From Forficula auricularia (taxonomy: Eukaryota; Arthropoda; Insecta; Dermaptera; Forficulidae): 64,000 nt of DNA. The notes under the pieces are model-generated. The model had not been told where the DNA came from. It saw only the letters and a program-made list of their open reading frames with translations, and did not search any database. Where the stretch lies: assembly GCA_024734495.1 (NCBI GenBank), contig JALMQS010000153.1:35836584-35900583 (forward strand). Direction: 5' to 3'. Each line of letters starts with the position of its first letter. The stretch's first letter is position 1. Position numbers and translations under genes: made by a program. This document shows, in pieces, positions 32,105 to 43,150 of the stretch.

Positions 32105-32880
32105 CTAATTTACACCCACTTCCTTTATTTCGTTTTTTTTTATTTTCTCAAAAACGGCTCTAACGATTTTTTTAAAAATTATTGTATTTATCAAGTGTCG
32201 TGAGTTAATAGTTGTGTCAAATTTTTAATCCGATTGAATTAAAGAGAGGGGTTGTAAACTAGGAGTTTCGTAAAATAAATATTTTAATGGTTCATATCTT
32301 GTCTTCCGAAAGCCGTAGAGCCTTGAAATTTGAAACTTAAGCTATCTAAAGGCTACAAGAAGTATGCCAAGATTTTAAAATAGAAAAATTGGAAGTTGGT
32401 GTTTACGTACGTAAGAATTTACTCTCCCCCCCCCGCGCGTTTCGCAACCAAGTCTCAGAGATACAAAATTCGAAACTTAAGCTTGATATAGGCTAGAACG
32501 AGGGGTGAACCGCGACCTAAAATCATGTACACCTACTTCCACTTTCATTTCCAACTAGAAGACAATAGACGACAATAGATTATCAAATGAATTCCAAAGT
32601 AATTCCAAATAATTCCAAAGACGGTGTATACCTAATTCCAATCGAGGTTCACCCCCGGGCTAGAAGGAGTACATCAAGCTTTTGGTTGAAATCGGAAGAC
32701 CGAAAGTGGACATTTACATGAAAGATTTTTCGTTTTTTTTTTTATTTTCTCAAAAACGGCGGTAACGATTTTTTTAAAAATTAGTCTATTTATAAAGTGT
32801 CATGAGTTAATAGTTGTGTCAAATTTTTAATCCGATTGAAATAAAGGAAGGGGGTGTAAAGTAGGAGTGTCGCGGCGCGA
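32105..32880. repeat. Family H internal units, two copies
   Basis: Two units start with 'tctcaaaaacggc' (32145 and 32743) and match 3512-4100. Removing the nested MITE and one copy of its duplication, the spacing is about 430 bases, close to the spacing in the 3500-4160 copy. The terminal H ends are not visible here. Confidence 0.7.
32499..32657. mobile_element. hAT MITE, copy 1 of three
   Basis: Ends CGAGGGGTGAACCGCGA and, inverted, TCGAGGTTCACCCCCG. The flanking GGCTAGAA is duplicated (32491-32498 and 32658-32665). The related H unit near 3820 reads 'gggtagaa' once, giving an empty-site comparison. Sister copies are at 42992 (opposite orientation) and 61230. Confidence 0.9.
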
Positions 32881-32990
32881 AATTAACTTTTTTCATCTCT
32901 GAGATACAATCTCTCAAAGAGTAAAGACCCAGACAGGCCATAGCAATACTTCCACATTATATTCTTGAATATAAATGTGAAAGTAATTAG
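32880..32990 (+). repeat. Dispersed 110-bp repeat D, copy 1
   Basis: Runs from 'gaaattaacttttttcatct' through 'ctctgagatacaa', 'cccagacagg', 'gcaatacttcc' and 'aatataaatgtgaaagta'. Other copies are at 41990-42105 and, inverted, 62715-62840. Confidence 0.8.
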
Positions 32991-32999
32991 TGGATGATA

Positions 33000-33945
33000 T
33001 TTCATCAAACATAGTCTTAATTTTGGGTTGAAAGAAAGTTTGGGGGTGGGATTTTAGGCATGAAGACTTTTAGCCTTTGAAATATGGACGGGTGCAGAAG
33101 GGCACCCCTACCCCACTCTCTCTCTCTAGGGGATCGCGTAAAAAATATTCATTTATGTAGTGAACAACGACCAGTTCGGTTGGCCTCTTGTATTTAGGAA
33201 GTAACTGAGTGAAGTGTGATTTGTAAATCTACAATGAAACAAATCTAAAAATGAAAATTCATTTTTATTGATGTGATTATGTGTCTCTGGCCTTTGTCCC
33301 CCCCTCCCACCCCTCACGCACACATGCTTGAAATATTCGGCGGACGCCTATGCTACTGTGAGTCTCATTACAGAATACGATAACGTTATTCTAGATATGA
33401 AAGAATTGCTTATAGTAAATTAGACTGTCGACCTACAATACTTAAATTGGTAAAATAAATTAAATAATTAAAAATTACTATTTTGCATTTGTTTTTTGAC
33501 CTCAGATAGTAGTTCATTTAGCCAGATGCTATGTAGGATGGTACTTTATTAATTCAAAATTACCATAAATACCATCAAATTTCCAAAATTTTAAGCATAA
33601 CCACCTATTTCGTTTCAAATCTTCATTTTGGATTTTGGTCGTAAATTACTAATTATATAGCAAGCAGTGAGTATTTGGAGAAAGTTTAATTTACCGATGA
33701 GGTACATGTAGACTAATGAGTAAAATAAAAAAGGCCAGATATGTGGATAATTCAAGTTGATTTCAAACTAATCAATATTTAATAAAAATATTTTTAAAAA
33801 ATATCTGAGAGATTATATCTAGAGCGTGAGGTTGATCATCCCATAAATCACAGCTTAAGCCTGGAATTAAATTCATTGAAATTTTTTTTACTTATTCCTG
33901 TTTAGCAATTAGTCGAGTCAAATTATGTTTTTATCAGAAAAGTTT
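33000..33945. other. Unassigned sequence
   Basis: No gene or clear repeat. CT-rich tracts occur at 33108-33129 and C-rich tracts near 33298. Confidence 0.4.
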
Positions 33946-33965
33946 TGGAGTAGTTCTGATTTTTT

Positions 33966-33967
<2 letters not shown>

Positions 33968-34021
<54 letters not shown>
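33968..34021. repeat. (TA)n microsatellite
   Basis: Over 25 TA units immediately left of the palindromic element. Confidence 0.9.
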
Positions 34022-34023
<2 letters not shown>

Positions 34024-34024
<1 letters not shown>

Positions 34025-35296
34025 TTGGGGCGCTAAATCCAAATCTGAGGTCTCCCACCAAAGTTTCGTGACGCAACATTGTAAAAAATGCAAAAAAAAG
34101 TGAAAATTTCCAATTTTTGGCGGTTTTTGGCTTATAACTCGAAAACCATCAAACTTTTCGTAAATAACCTTACTATTCAAAATGGAAGTTCATCAAATTT
34201 CCTACAAATTTCATCATTTATGTTTTCTTCTCCGACCAACCGTTCGGGTCCAAGCGCAAAATCCATGTTTTCGACCTCCGGCAGCACCCCCAGATCACTC
34301 CAAACACTAGCACTTTTTTCGATATTTTCGCATTTTGACCATGAAGGAGCACGTTTTCGACAAAGACCATTGTATACATTTTTAAACTAGATTAAATTTT
34401 CTACAATTCAAACAAAGTTTCATCTTAATTGGATAAATGGTAATCCGTGCCGAAATGAGGTTGAAGTTTTGAAAAACTGCAATTTTTTGCAAAAAATCGC
34501 AATTTTTCTTTCATAAAATGAAAACCACTCATCCTAGAAACTTGATTCTAATCTCATTCTCTAGGAAATTTTGTTGACTTGAACGTTTACTTGGACCACT
34601 TTTTTGATAAAACTCTTAGATTTATAGATATCCAGCATTTTCCATGACAGGATATGATCCGAATCCTCAGAAGTGTCATGGAAAATGCTGGATATCTATA
34701 AATCTAAGAGTTTTATCAAAAAAGTAGTCCAAGTAAACGTTCAAGTCAATAAAATTTCCTAGAGAATGAGATAGGAATCAAGTTTCTAGAATGAGTGGTT
34801 TTCATTTTATGAAGGAAAAATTGCGATTTTTTGCAAAAAATTGCAGTTTTTCAAAACTTCAACCTCATTGCGGCACGGATTACCATTTATCCAATTAAGA
34901 TGAAACTTTGTTTAAATTGTAGAAAATTTAATCTAGTTTAAAAATGTATAGAGTGGTCTTTGTCGAAAACGTGCTCCTTCATGGTCAAAATAGGAAAATA
35001 TAGAAAAAAGTGCGAGTTTTTGGGTGATCCGGGGGCTGGAGGTCGAAAACTTGGATTTTGCGCTTGAGCCCGAACGGTTGGTCGGAGAAGAAAACCTAAA
35101 TATTGAAATTTGTAGCAAATTTTATGAACTTTCATTTTGAATAGAAAGGTTATTTACAAAAAGTTGATAGTTTTCGAGTTATAAGCGAAAAACAGCCAAA
35201 AAATTGAAATTTTCACCTTTTTTTGCATTTTCTACAATGTTGCGTCACGAAATTTTGGTGGGAGACCTCAGATTTGGATTCAGCCCCCCAAAAAAC
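34024..35296. mobile_element. 1.27 kb palindromic element, second family member
   Basis: Arms meet near 34670. The outer ends 'aatccaaatctgaggtctcc' and its inverted copy pair; the inner sequence is shared with 25840-27120 ('gatatccagcattttccat', 'accgttcggg'). The paired frames at 34088-34390 (plus) and 34933-35135 (minus) are the two arms read in mirror image, not genes. Confidence 0.82.
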
Positions 35297-35319
35297 ATAT
35301 ATATGCATAAAATCAGAAC

Positions 35320-35600
35320 TACCACAAAACTTTCCCCATAGGGACCCATTTGAGCACAATTCGACTGGATTAGAGTGATTAGATTTGGGACTTTCTAGCT
35401 CGTTTCCAGGGAAAAAATGCAGAAATCAGAAACAAATCGAATCGTTATAAAAGGTTGCAGCTAATGAGTAAAATTTTGCACACGGGCTTGTATTAAGCAG
35501 GACATTTTTGTCAAGTTTCAACTTTCTAAAAAAAAGCGTGCTTAGAAAAATTCTATTAAACAAATCATCCAAATTTGAAAAGAGCCTATTCTGAGTCATT
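35320..35600 (+). repeat. Family A copy
   Basis: Words 'gatttgggactttctagctc', 'aaaatgcagaaatcagaaac', 'gcagctaatgagtaaaattt' and 'gtcaagtttcaactttct' align with the complement of 56640-56880. Confidence 0.55.
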
Positions 35601-38600
35601 AAGACTCATTAAATATAAAGTTTTCACATTTTCTCCAATTTTTCCAATATAAACGTCACTAAAAACAGAAGTGTATAAAAATCGAAGTGTTTTTTTTTTT
35701 TTGTAATTTAATTTAGTGGAATTCACTAAGGAACATATATGAAAACAGAAGAATAGATCAATTCAGGGGAGGATAAAAAAATGATGAGCGATAGATAAGA
35801 TCGAGGCGCCGTCGGACAAACTGATCGAGTCATTTAAATCGAGTAAAATTAAAAATAAGTGAAAGTAAAAAGTCGATAAATTAAAGAAATATTTGTACTT
35901 GAAATGCATTCGTTGTTTGATTTCTTAATACTATCTCTCGCCATGGATTAGAGAATGTGTTTTACTAGGTCTAAATATTCTTCTAAGTTGTTCAAAAAGA
36001 GAAAATAGTATTAAAATAATGCTTAACTCTTGTATAAAGGAAATCTTTTAGTTGCCGTTAGCACAATTTAGAAATTTTAGGGGAAAAAGTCGTCACAATT
36101 TAAAGCTCAGGGTGAATAATGGTATATTCTTTATAAATTAGACAAATGTGCTATTTAGATAAGCCTTATTAATCGAAACTCTCAGCTCGAATGAGGGCCG
36201 AAATATTGAATAAAACAATAAAAACAAAATTTTGAATTCCTCTAAAGATAATTTTTTTCTTAACGTGTTTAAAAATGTCTGAAACATAGAGAAATCAAGC
36301 ATCTTTTACGGTCTGTTTGACTATGTTAATTATCAAGAAACTTTACAACACAATATAATAGAATTATGAGAGAAAAAAAATATTTTCATTCAAAATGACA
36401 AAACACTAATTAAAGACTATATCTATTTACTTTTTCATTGACTGTTTTTTATGTTAAATGTTTCAAGAAGATTATTATTATTAGAGGTATGGGGACAATG
36501 TACTAGAGTAAGAAGCAAACTTTAATAGAGGGAGCGAGAATTAATAAAGAATAAAATGTTTTGAAAATTTCATTAAATTTTCTATAGAGAATTCCTCTTT
36601 AAATAGAAAAATCTATCGAATGCTAGAACAGAATAAAAAAAAATATTAAAATTGCGAAAAATGGAAAATTTATATTTTAATTTTTTTTAAATAAAATTTT
36701 TCTGACCAATAGCAATATGTAAAAATATTCATATATGCAATGGTGGTTTGCAAATTTTTTTTTAATTTGGTACATTAGTAGGAATACAAATATAGTAAGA
36801 AACGAGAATTAAAAGTAAATGCCGAAAAATAAAAACAATTAAGAAAAATCTACAGGATTTAATTTAAAAATTCAAATGCCTGAGATTTAAAGTATAAATT
36901 AACAAAAACAAAACAAAAATGAAGAAGATTTAAACTACAGAAATAATTTTATTAAATGAAATATCGTTATTACAGATGCATTATAAAAAGTTTTCTTAAT
37001 ACAATTTATTTAAGAATAGAGGTAAAATTAATGAAATTATAAAAAAAAACAAGTAAAAAAGAAATAAAACTTATTTATAATTAATTATAAATGATATAAT
37101 GGCAGTAAATTAATAATTTGATTTAGATTTTAAAAGCAACAGTATTAATCTAAAAATAAATAAAATAAATTGTCTTTAAAAAAGGTTTTTGATTCAATAA
37201 AATTATTTAATTGAAAATATTGTTGTAATTATAAATGATATAATGGCAGTAAATTAATAATTTGATTTAGATTTTAAAAGCAGCAGTATTAATCTAAAAA
37301 AAATAATAAAATAAATTATCTGTAAAAAAAAGGTTTTTGATTCAATAAAAATATATAATTGAAAATATTGTTGAAGTTCATTTATAAATAAATAAAGGTA
37401 TTGAATTGATAATTGTATTATTTTGTTCGAAAGATGAAATGATAAATTAATTTGTATCACTTAATGAAACATAAACATAAATAAAAACTTTCTAAGAGAT
37501 ATAAAATTTTAAATCTACTCATAAACTTACATCATATCTGTAAATCAGGTTTCTTTACAATCCTTTCCACTGTGATTGAATTGTAATAAGATAAAAACAA
37601 GACACAAGAATATTTATTAGAAATAGAGTATTTAAAATAAATTGATGTTCACAAATATATACACACTGGAGAAAGACACGATGTGACTCAGAGGAGTAAA
37701 AAAGTTTTATGCAAGACCCTTAGCTGATCCTCAAGCTGAACCCTCTCTCTTACTAAAGAACCCTACCAGAACCCCATCGAGCATGTGCAGACTACAGAAG
37801 CACTACCTTGTGGCTTCCATGGATAACTCTTTTAGGGGAAGGCTATCCCTCATGATTTACTTGGAACATTTTCTATAGTGAAAAAAAAATAAAAGGGTGG
37901 AGAAATAGCAACCCCTTTAAAACCATCAATTATTATAATCTCTTATTCAGGCTATCATCAAATAACTAACAATCATCTATAAAATTTTAGTTAATTATTA
38001 TGTTTTTGAACTAAAATCAAATAGTATATTTAAAATAAGTTTATTTTTATATAAATATTCATATAAAAGAGGGAGTCAAGTCCCAAACTATGAATCGATA
38101 GTGGATATCATTTAACAAAAGATGATTAAGGCTTAGAAAGGGTGAATAAAAAAGGGTTGCTTTGTAAAACATTGCATATGGCTTAAAAAACTCCCCCCCT
38201 ACCTTCTCCCTCCCAGCAACCCCTTTATCACCCCATAAGGCTTACCCTTTCTATTTTAACTCCCCCATTTCGCGCCTCACCCTTTCACTGTTTTTTATAA
38301 TAAAAAGGGTGGACAGAAAATTAGAATGAAAGTGAAAAAAAAACATTGGAAAATAAAATAAATATTTTTAAAAATAAGAAATTAAATAATTTTCTGGCAA
38401 TATTCCGACTTATGCAAATTACGATCATATGTTGTTGTTTTTTTTAATTTATAGTTTTATTTGCTTTGAACTGTTTGTTTTGGTTCCATTAACTGTTTTA
38501 TTGAAACGAGTGGTTTTGTCAAAAAATAATTCTTGTTTTTTTTTTAATTTGAACTAGTATATTCGCCCTACTTCCTCAAATAAGAGTGGTTTACTAATGA

Positions 38601-38680
38601 TGGAAAATTGAAAATTTCAAAGAAATTACAAATAAAACTTAGGGAACGTGGTGTGAGTTTATAGTGAAACATTTTTTAAA
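35600..38680. other. Long AT-rich region without recognised genes
   Basis: About 3 kb of A/T-dominated sequence. A possible decayed ribozyme-like word lies near 36195 ('gagggccgaaatattgaa'). A short GC-richer patch at 37640-37870 contains no open frame of note. Apart from the 144-bp duplication listed separately, I see nothing supported. Confidence 0.45.
37082..37370. repeat. Two-unit 144-bp tandem repeat
   Basis: 'taattataaatgatataatg' starts at 37082 and 37226, and both units run to 'ttgaaaatattgttg'. Only small indels separate them. Confidence 0.9.
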
Positions 38681-38760
38681 TTATAATAGGTTGGAGTTGG
38701 TGGTGTTTCACCGCGAGGAAAAATAAAATAATTTGAGTTAAACCATTTAATTTTTAAATT

Positions 38761-38797
38761 CTCAATATATTTCGGGTTGTAAGCCCATCATCAGGAG
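38761..38797 (-). ncRNA. Hammerhead-like motif, fold-back left arm
   Basis: Minus strand: CTC, CTGATGA, a GGG/CCC stem II around CTTACAA, GAAATATATT, then GAG. Stem I CTC/GAG is perfect and the core is intact. Stem III (ATATAT) has no loop, so folding as a dimer is more likely. Confidence 0.52.
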
Positions 38798-39191
38798 TGG
38801 ATTGACCAAAAGACAAAGTGAAGAAATCGGGAAATTGTTTAGTTTTTGGCAGTGTGGTCTTGAATGAATTATCAGCCAATAGGAAGGTTTAGAAGTGGGA
38901 AATCTCTATAAGAACACATACATAAATATATATACTCTTAAAGAATATTATATACTTATATATTATTTTTATTTTTTTTTGTTTCACTTGTGTAATCATA
39001 TGGCATAAAAATAAAATAATATATATATATAATATTCTATTCTTTAAGAGTATATATATTTATGTATGTGTTCTTATAGAGATTTACCACTTCATAACCT
39101 TCCTGTTGATAATTCATTCGAGACCACACAAGCACACTCCCAAAAACTAAACAATATGCCGTCTTCTTCACTTTGGCCTTCAGTCAATGCA

Positions 39192-39228
39192 CTCCCGATG
39201 ATGGGCCTACAACCCGAAATATATTGAG
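39192..39228 (+). ncRNA. Hammerhead-like motif, right arm, core mutated
   Basis: CTC, CCGATGA (T to C in the invariant CTGATGA), GGG/CCC stem, GAAATATATT, GAG. The substitution should abolish cleavage, so the two arms now differ in predicted activity. Confidence 0.48.
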
Positions 39229-40281
39229 AATTAAAATTAAATGGTTTAACTCAAATTATTCTATTCCCTCACTGTGAAAGACCACCAACTCAAACCTATT
39301 ACAATTTTAAAGAAATTACACTTAACACAATGGATCGGAATCAAATTTTAAACATTAGATTTTTTCCCTACTCTCGCAAAAATGTGATAAAGGAAAATTG
39401 GAATTTTTTTCAAACAATGACAATATCAATGGTACTCGATTTTAATAGTTGGATAATTTATTCATGAACTGAGAATAATGCAGTTGAGCAAGACTGTTGG
39501 ATTAAATCAGATTGAGGTCTTCGCCTAGAACACTTTGAGATGGCCAAAATTAATACCAGCATCTGTACATGAGAAACAAAATATCGATGTTTTCTTCATT
39601 TACTCAATGAAAGCTGACAGTATTTAGTTAAGACCCTGAGTTGTATCTTTACATTTCAAATAAATTAATCGTTAATTATTTTTAGTGGACGGGTGAGTCT
39701 CATAGATAATGAGGACCTACGCTCAGCTCCTAAGTAAATTCGTCACTGTAGTTAAGTAACGAAATGAAAGAAAGTATAGAAGGTTAAATAAATAAGAGAG
39801 TAGATGAAAACAGCCTTAAAACAATAAAGAAAAACCAAATTTATGGAAATGACCCGCATGAAACCAGATACAAAATATAAGTATACAATATGTAGTGTAG
39901 ATAACTTTGAGGTTGTGAAGAATTTAAATACCTGAGGAAAATTATGACCAAGATAAATTAAATGTCACAGGAGATATTAATATCGAATTAGAAGCGATAA
40001 TATAGAGGTGACAGCGCTTTTAGAACTTTTTCAAGACGAGAGATCTGTGTCATAGCGAAAAGAAGAATTTATCATAGACATAAGACCGGTAGGAATATAA
40101 GAGAGCTGAAAATGGTGCATGATATAAAAGGATCAGCGAAATAAAATATTTACAGTCGGGGGTGATATTCAGTACGACCGTACTTGTTGTTAAAAATTTT
40201 AAAGTCTTCCGTACTTGTTAAAACAAACCCCACAAAATAAAAATCGATTATAAAAACAAAATAATCAAAATATCTATATTA

Positions 40282-40920
40282 GGGTGGTCCTTTTTGGGTA
40301 TTTTCACATTTTTACGCTGACAGAGGCTCATATGGTTCGAAATAAATAAAAAAAAATATCCTCCAAGTTTCAAGTCTCTATTTCAATTTTAATATGTGCC
40401 GTACAGCATGTTAAGTTTCCAATCTAAATAACATGGGGTTTTTGCATTGAAGATAAATTTTTTATTCCGCCCAAAGTAATGGTTCAAAAAATTTGAAACT
40501 CTGTAGACTCCATCCTTATAATAGTAGCTATCCTTCAGAATTTTTACATATTTTTAGCTATTATAATTTTGGAGTCTATAACTTAGTAACGATAAGATAT
40601 AGCAGTATTTTATCTAGCTGTAACTCCAAAATTATAATAGCTAAATATTTGTAAAAATTCTGAAGAATAGCTACTATTATAAGGATAAAGTCTACAGAGT
40701 TTCAAATTTTTAGAACCATTGGTTTGGCCGGAATATAAAATTGATATTTCAATGCCGAAAACCCCATGTTATTTAGATGAGAAACTTGCATCGCTGTCAG
40801 GCACATGTTAAAATTGAGATAGAGACTTGAAACTTGAGGAATATTTTTATTTATTTATTTCGAACTATATGAGCCTCTGCCAGCGTAAAAATTCGAAAAT
40901 ACTCAAAATAAGGACCACCC
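40282..40920. mobile_element. 639-bp fully palindromic element with TA duplication
   Basis: Ends GGGTGGTCCTTTTTGGGTAT and the corresponding inverted ATAAGGACCACCC, flanked by TA (40280-40281 and 40921-40922). The arms run the full length, meeting near 40600 in 'gtctataacttagtaacgat'. No ORF. Confidence 0.82.
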
Positions 40921-40984
40921 TAATCCATATATCATAATTTTTTGGAATGTTATAATCTATTACACTGAAAATTGGCCGGATGAT

Positions 40985-41380
40985 GTTTGAGAAGCACGTA
41001 AACAATTAAATAAAATAATAAAATTCCTAGTTTCGAGTAAAGATTTTCGAGATTTTGTTGATAACAGAGATATAAAACAGAAAAATATCCAAGTAGTATT
41101 TTGACAGCTAAAAGAATTTTACCATAAATGTAATAGCTGTCAACTCAGCAAAAGCTGAAAGAGGGTTTAGTACAATGGATTATTAGTAGACACAACAAGT
41201 CATTTAATGACAATTAATTTAATGGGAAAGATTTTGATGCTATGCAACATGTTAAATCCTGGCTGAGAGAAGGACATAATTTGACCAGTGATAGGAGAGT
41301 AAAACAAAATGTTCCCAATACACCAAATATCGATCAAAATATGATATGGAATTATTCGATTAAGTACAATCACAAAAAAA
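40985..41380 (+). pseudogene. hAT transposase dimerisation-domain fragment
   Basis: 'VNSAKAERGFSTMD' near 41135-41180 matches the 'VSSAEAERGFS.MN' signature of ZNF862/KRAB-type hAT transposases. The upstream 'SSKDFRDFVDNRDIKQKNIQ' and downstream 'SHLMTINLMGK' agree with the family order. Two adjacent stops follow MDY and the frame shifts. It is the C-terminal remnant of the host hAT. Confidence 0.65.
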
Positions 41381-41489
41381 ACTGAAAATAAGAATAATAT
41401 ATTGAATATTATTTATTTACATTATAGTTAACTTTTAGCTTCTTTAACTTTTAAGGAGTTCGGTGTTTGTTCTAGGTGAAACATTTTAA

Positions 41490-41725
41490 TATAATAATAA
41501 AACTTGAGTAAGATACGAGGTAGGTTTCACAAAAAGAAATAAAACAAAATTGAGTTTTGAATTCGATATATTTCGAAGTTAGTCCATCATCAGGAGTCTA
41601 TGATATATGATGGGCTAACCCCCGAAATATATCGAATTCAAAACTCAATTCTGTTTTATTTCTTTTTTGTGAAACCTACCTCGTATCCCACTCAAGTTTT
41701 ATTATTATATTTACCTTCTTTGTTT
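41490..41725. repeat. PLE-type fold-back, compact
   Basis: Arms of about 110 bp ('aacttgagtaagatacgagg', 'gtttcacaaaaagaaataaaa', 'gagttttgaattcgatatat') meet near 41605. Just left, 'tgttctaggtgaaacatttt' is the inverted form of the terminus at 49155-49185, which ties this fold-back to the one inside the H copy at 47815-49260. Confidence 0.82.
41562..41596 (-). ncRNA. Hammerhead-like motif in compact fold-back
   Basis: Minus strand: CTC, CTGATGA, a weak stem, GAAATATATC, GA. Only 2 bp of stem I and little stem II survive. The opposite arm keeps GAAATATATC but has lost CTGATGA. Confidence 0.4.
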
Positions 41726-41989
41726 ATACTTGTATTAACCTTACCTATTGTTAAAAATTTTGAATATCACCCCTGTTTACAACTATACTAGGCTCAATAC
41801 CAATAGCGACAAATTCGAAGCATGAGAGTGGAAGGAAATACGAGAAGAATTTTAATGAGATTTAGAAGGCTTGGGCGGATAGGATATGTGGTGGAGGCAG
41901 AAGGTGAAAAAGTAATTTGGACTATCTTTGAAGCTCAGCCCAATGGCAATTAAGGGCATCGATTCCTTCCACCTTGAAGTTACAAAATG

Positions 41990-42105
41990 AAATTAACTTT
42001 TTTTATCTCTGAGATACAAGCTTTCAAAGAGTCAGGACCCAGACAGGGCATCGCAATACTTCCCCATTATATTCTATGAATATAAATGTGAAAGTAAAAA
42101 ACTTG
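41990..42105 (+). repeat. Repeat D, copy 2
   Basis: Same 110-bp unit as 32880-32990, inserted within the LINE C-terminal region. The LINE reading resumes about 5 bases after the repeat ends. Confidence 0.8.
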
Positions 42106-42821
42106 CAGAATGGTTGCGCCAAAGTCTTCGAGACAGCATAGAGACAGATCTACGAGAACTAGGATAATACAAGAACTCACGGCAGGATCCAGACAGGATC
42201 ACTGTAATGGAGGGTGTAGCTCTCAGCGAACTGCATCCCCATCATAACTTATAGCGTTTCCTATTGGATTCAAATGAAGCACTGAACGAGAGAGCTGACG
42301 TCATCACATCTATACCTTTAGTATTATGTTTATTTAGGTTTCCAAAGCAACAGTTCCACTGAGTCTAAGAATATGTGCACTAAAGGGTAGTGGAACTATA
42401 TCACTTGAGTTAATTATAAGAGTGTAAAAAAATTTGATAATATAATTTCTTAAATGCAAGGAAATAAGTGTCTATTTGAGAAAGAAAGTTCAAATTTATT
42501 CTCAAAATCAAGTCGCGATATTTAATCAATTTTATTAACGAAAATGAATTTAGGTCAAATCAAAGATTTTAATAGATATGTTTATATTGAATGTAGGAGG
42601 GTCTTGTCCCCTCGGGAGTCGAACCCAAGTACTAGTACGAGGGTCTGACTAGTTGCCAGGACTAGAAGACCAGGGACGGGGGAACCGTGGGGTCAGCCGA
42701 CCACCCTGGGAATTTGTCTACGGGGTCAAGGGGGTCTGCGGCCCTCCTAAAGAAAGAAATTTTACCGTCACTTTACCCAAAAACAACTTTGTTGCCAAAT
42801 TGTTGGTTGTAAAATTAATTG

Positions 42822-42869
42822 AAGGAGACAATAAAAGAGTGTGTCTCTCTTTTATTGTCTCCTTCAATA
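42822..42869. other. Perfect 20-bp-stem hairpin
   Basis: 'ttgaaggagacaataaaaga' is followed within a few bases by its exact complement. It is inside the inverted-repeat element. Size and perfection resemble small-RNA hairpins, but a local inverted duplication explains it equally well. Confidence 0.7.
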
Positions 42870-42991
42870 TATAAAAATTCTGCTACCCTCGCCACAAAAA
42901 CTTTCAATTTAATGTAAAATTAATGTTATACTATTATCTGTTTGCGTTAACAAAACCTAAAAATCTTGCGCCGTAACGTTAGCCTAATAAT

Positions 42992-43150
42992 CGAGGGGTG
43001 AACCGCGATTGGAATTAGGTGTACACGTCTTTGGAATTATGTGGAATTATTTTAGAATTCATTACATAATGCCCCTTCATCTAGTATCATCTAGTTGGAA
43101 ATGAAAGTGGAAGTAGGGGTACACGATATTAGGTCGCGGTTCACCCCTCG
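42992..43150. mobile_element. hAT MITE, copy 2 of three
   Basis: CGAGGGGTGAACCGCGA at left, TCGCGGTTCACCCCTCG at right, perfect terminal pairs. Flanked by CTAATAAT on both sides (42984-42991 and 43151-43158), a perfect 8-bp duplication. Opposite orientation to the copies at 32499 and 61230. Confidence 0.92.

Larger units (their letters stand above)
38680..39310. repeat. PLE-type fold-back
   Basis: Arms of about 300 bp meet near 38995 in AT-rich sequence. Pairs include 'aataggttggagttggtgg', 'gagttaaaccatttaatttt', 'gaatgaattatcagccaat' and 'gaacacatacataaatatat' with their complements. Each arm carries a hammerhead-like core near its outer third. No ORF. The arms have diverged by several percent. 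Confidence 0.8.
40153..41775 (+). mobile_element. hAT element inserted in LINE, itself filled
   Basis: The left end CAGTCGGGGGTGATATTCAG and the inverted right end (TGAATATCACCCCTG) agree after allowing for an indel. Subterminal 'gttgttaaaaattttaaag' matches 'attgttaaaaattttgaat' on the other side. Inside lie a palindromic element (40282-40920), transposase remnants (40985-41380) and a PLE fold-back (41490-41725). The flanks share TTTA only, so the target duplication is not clean. Confidence 0.65.
39820..42250 (+). pseudogene. LINE RT C-terminal region, split by a hAT insertion
   Basis: Piece 1 (39820-40150) reads, in broken frames, 'TKFMEMTRM', 'DNFEVVKNFKYL' and 'SRREICVIAKRRIYH', the thumb region of endonuclease-RT LINEs (normally '..FKYLG..I', then '..SR..S...K..IYK'). 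Piece 2 (41800-41985) gives RLGRIGYVVEAEGEKVIWTI. Piece 3 (42105-42240) gives LRDSIETDLRELG and 'NSRQDPDRITVMEGVALSEL', the C-terminal 'W...DLR.LG...W...A.DR..WR..V' pattern. The hAT at 40153-41775 separates pieces 1 and 2; repeat D at 41990-42105 separates 2 and 3. Many stops. The clade is not determined. Confidence 0.72.

Noticed and set aside
34088..35135. Similar small proteins 'PTNRSGPSAKS' and 'PTNRSGSSAKS' on opposite strands
   Set aside because: They come from the two arms of the palindrome 34024-35296; not paralogous genes.
42822..42869. miRNA gene
   Set aside because: Perfect pairing and a tiny loop fit a local inverted duplication in a transposon better than a miRNA precursor; listed only as a hairpin.
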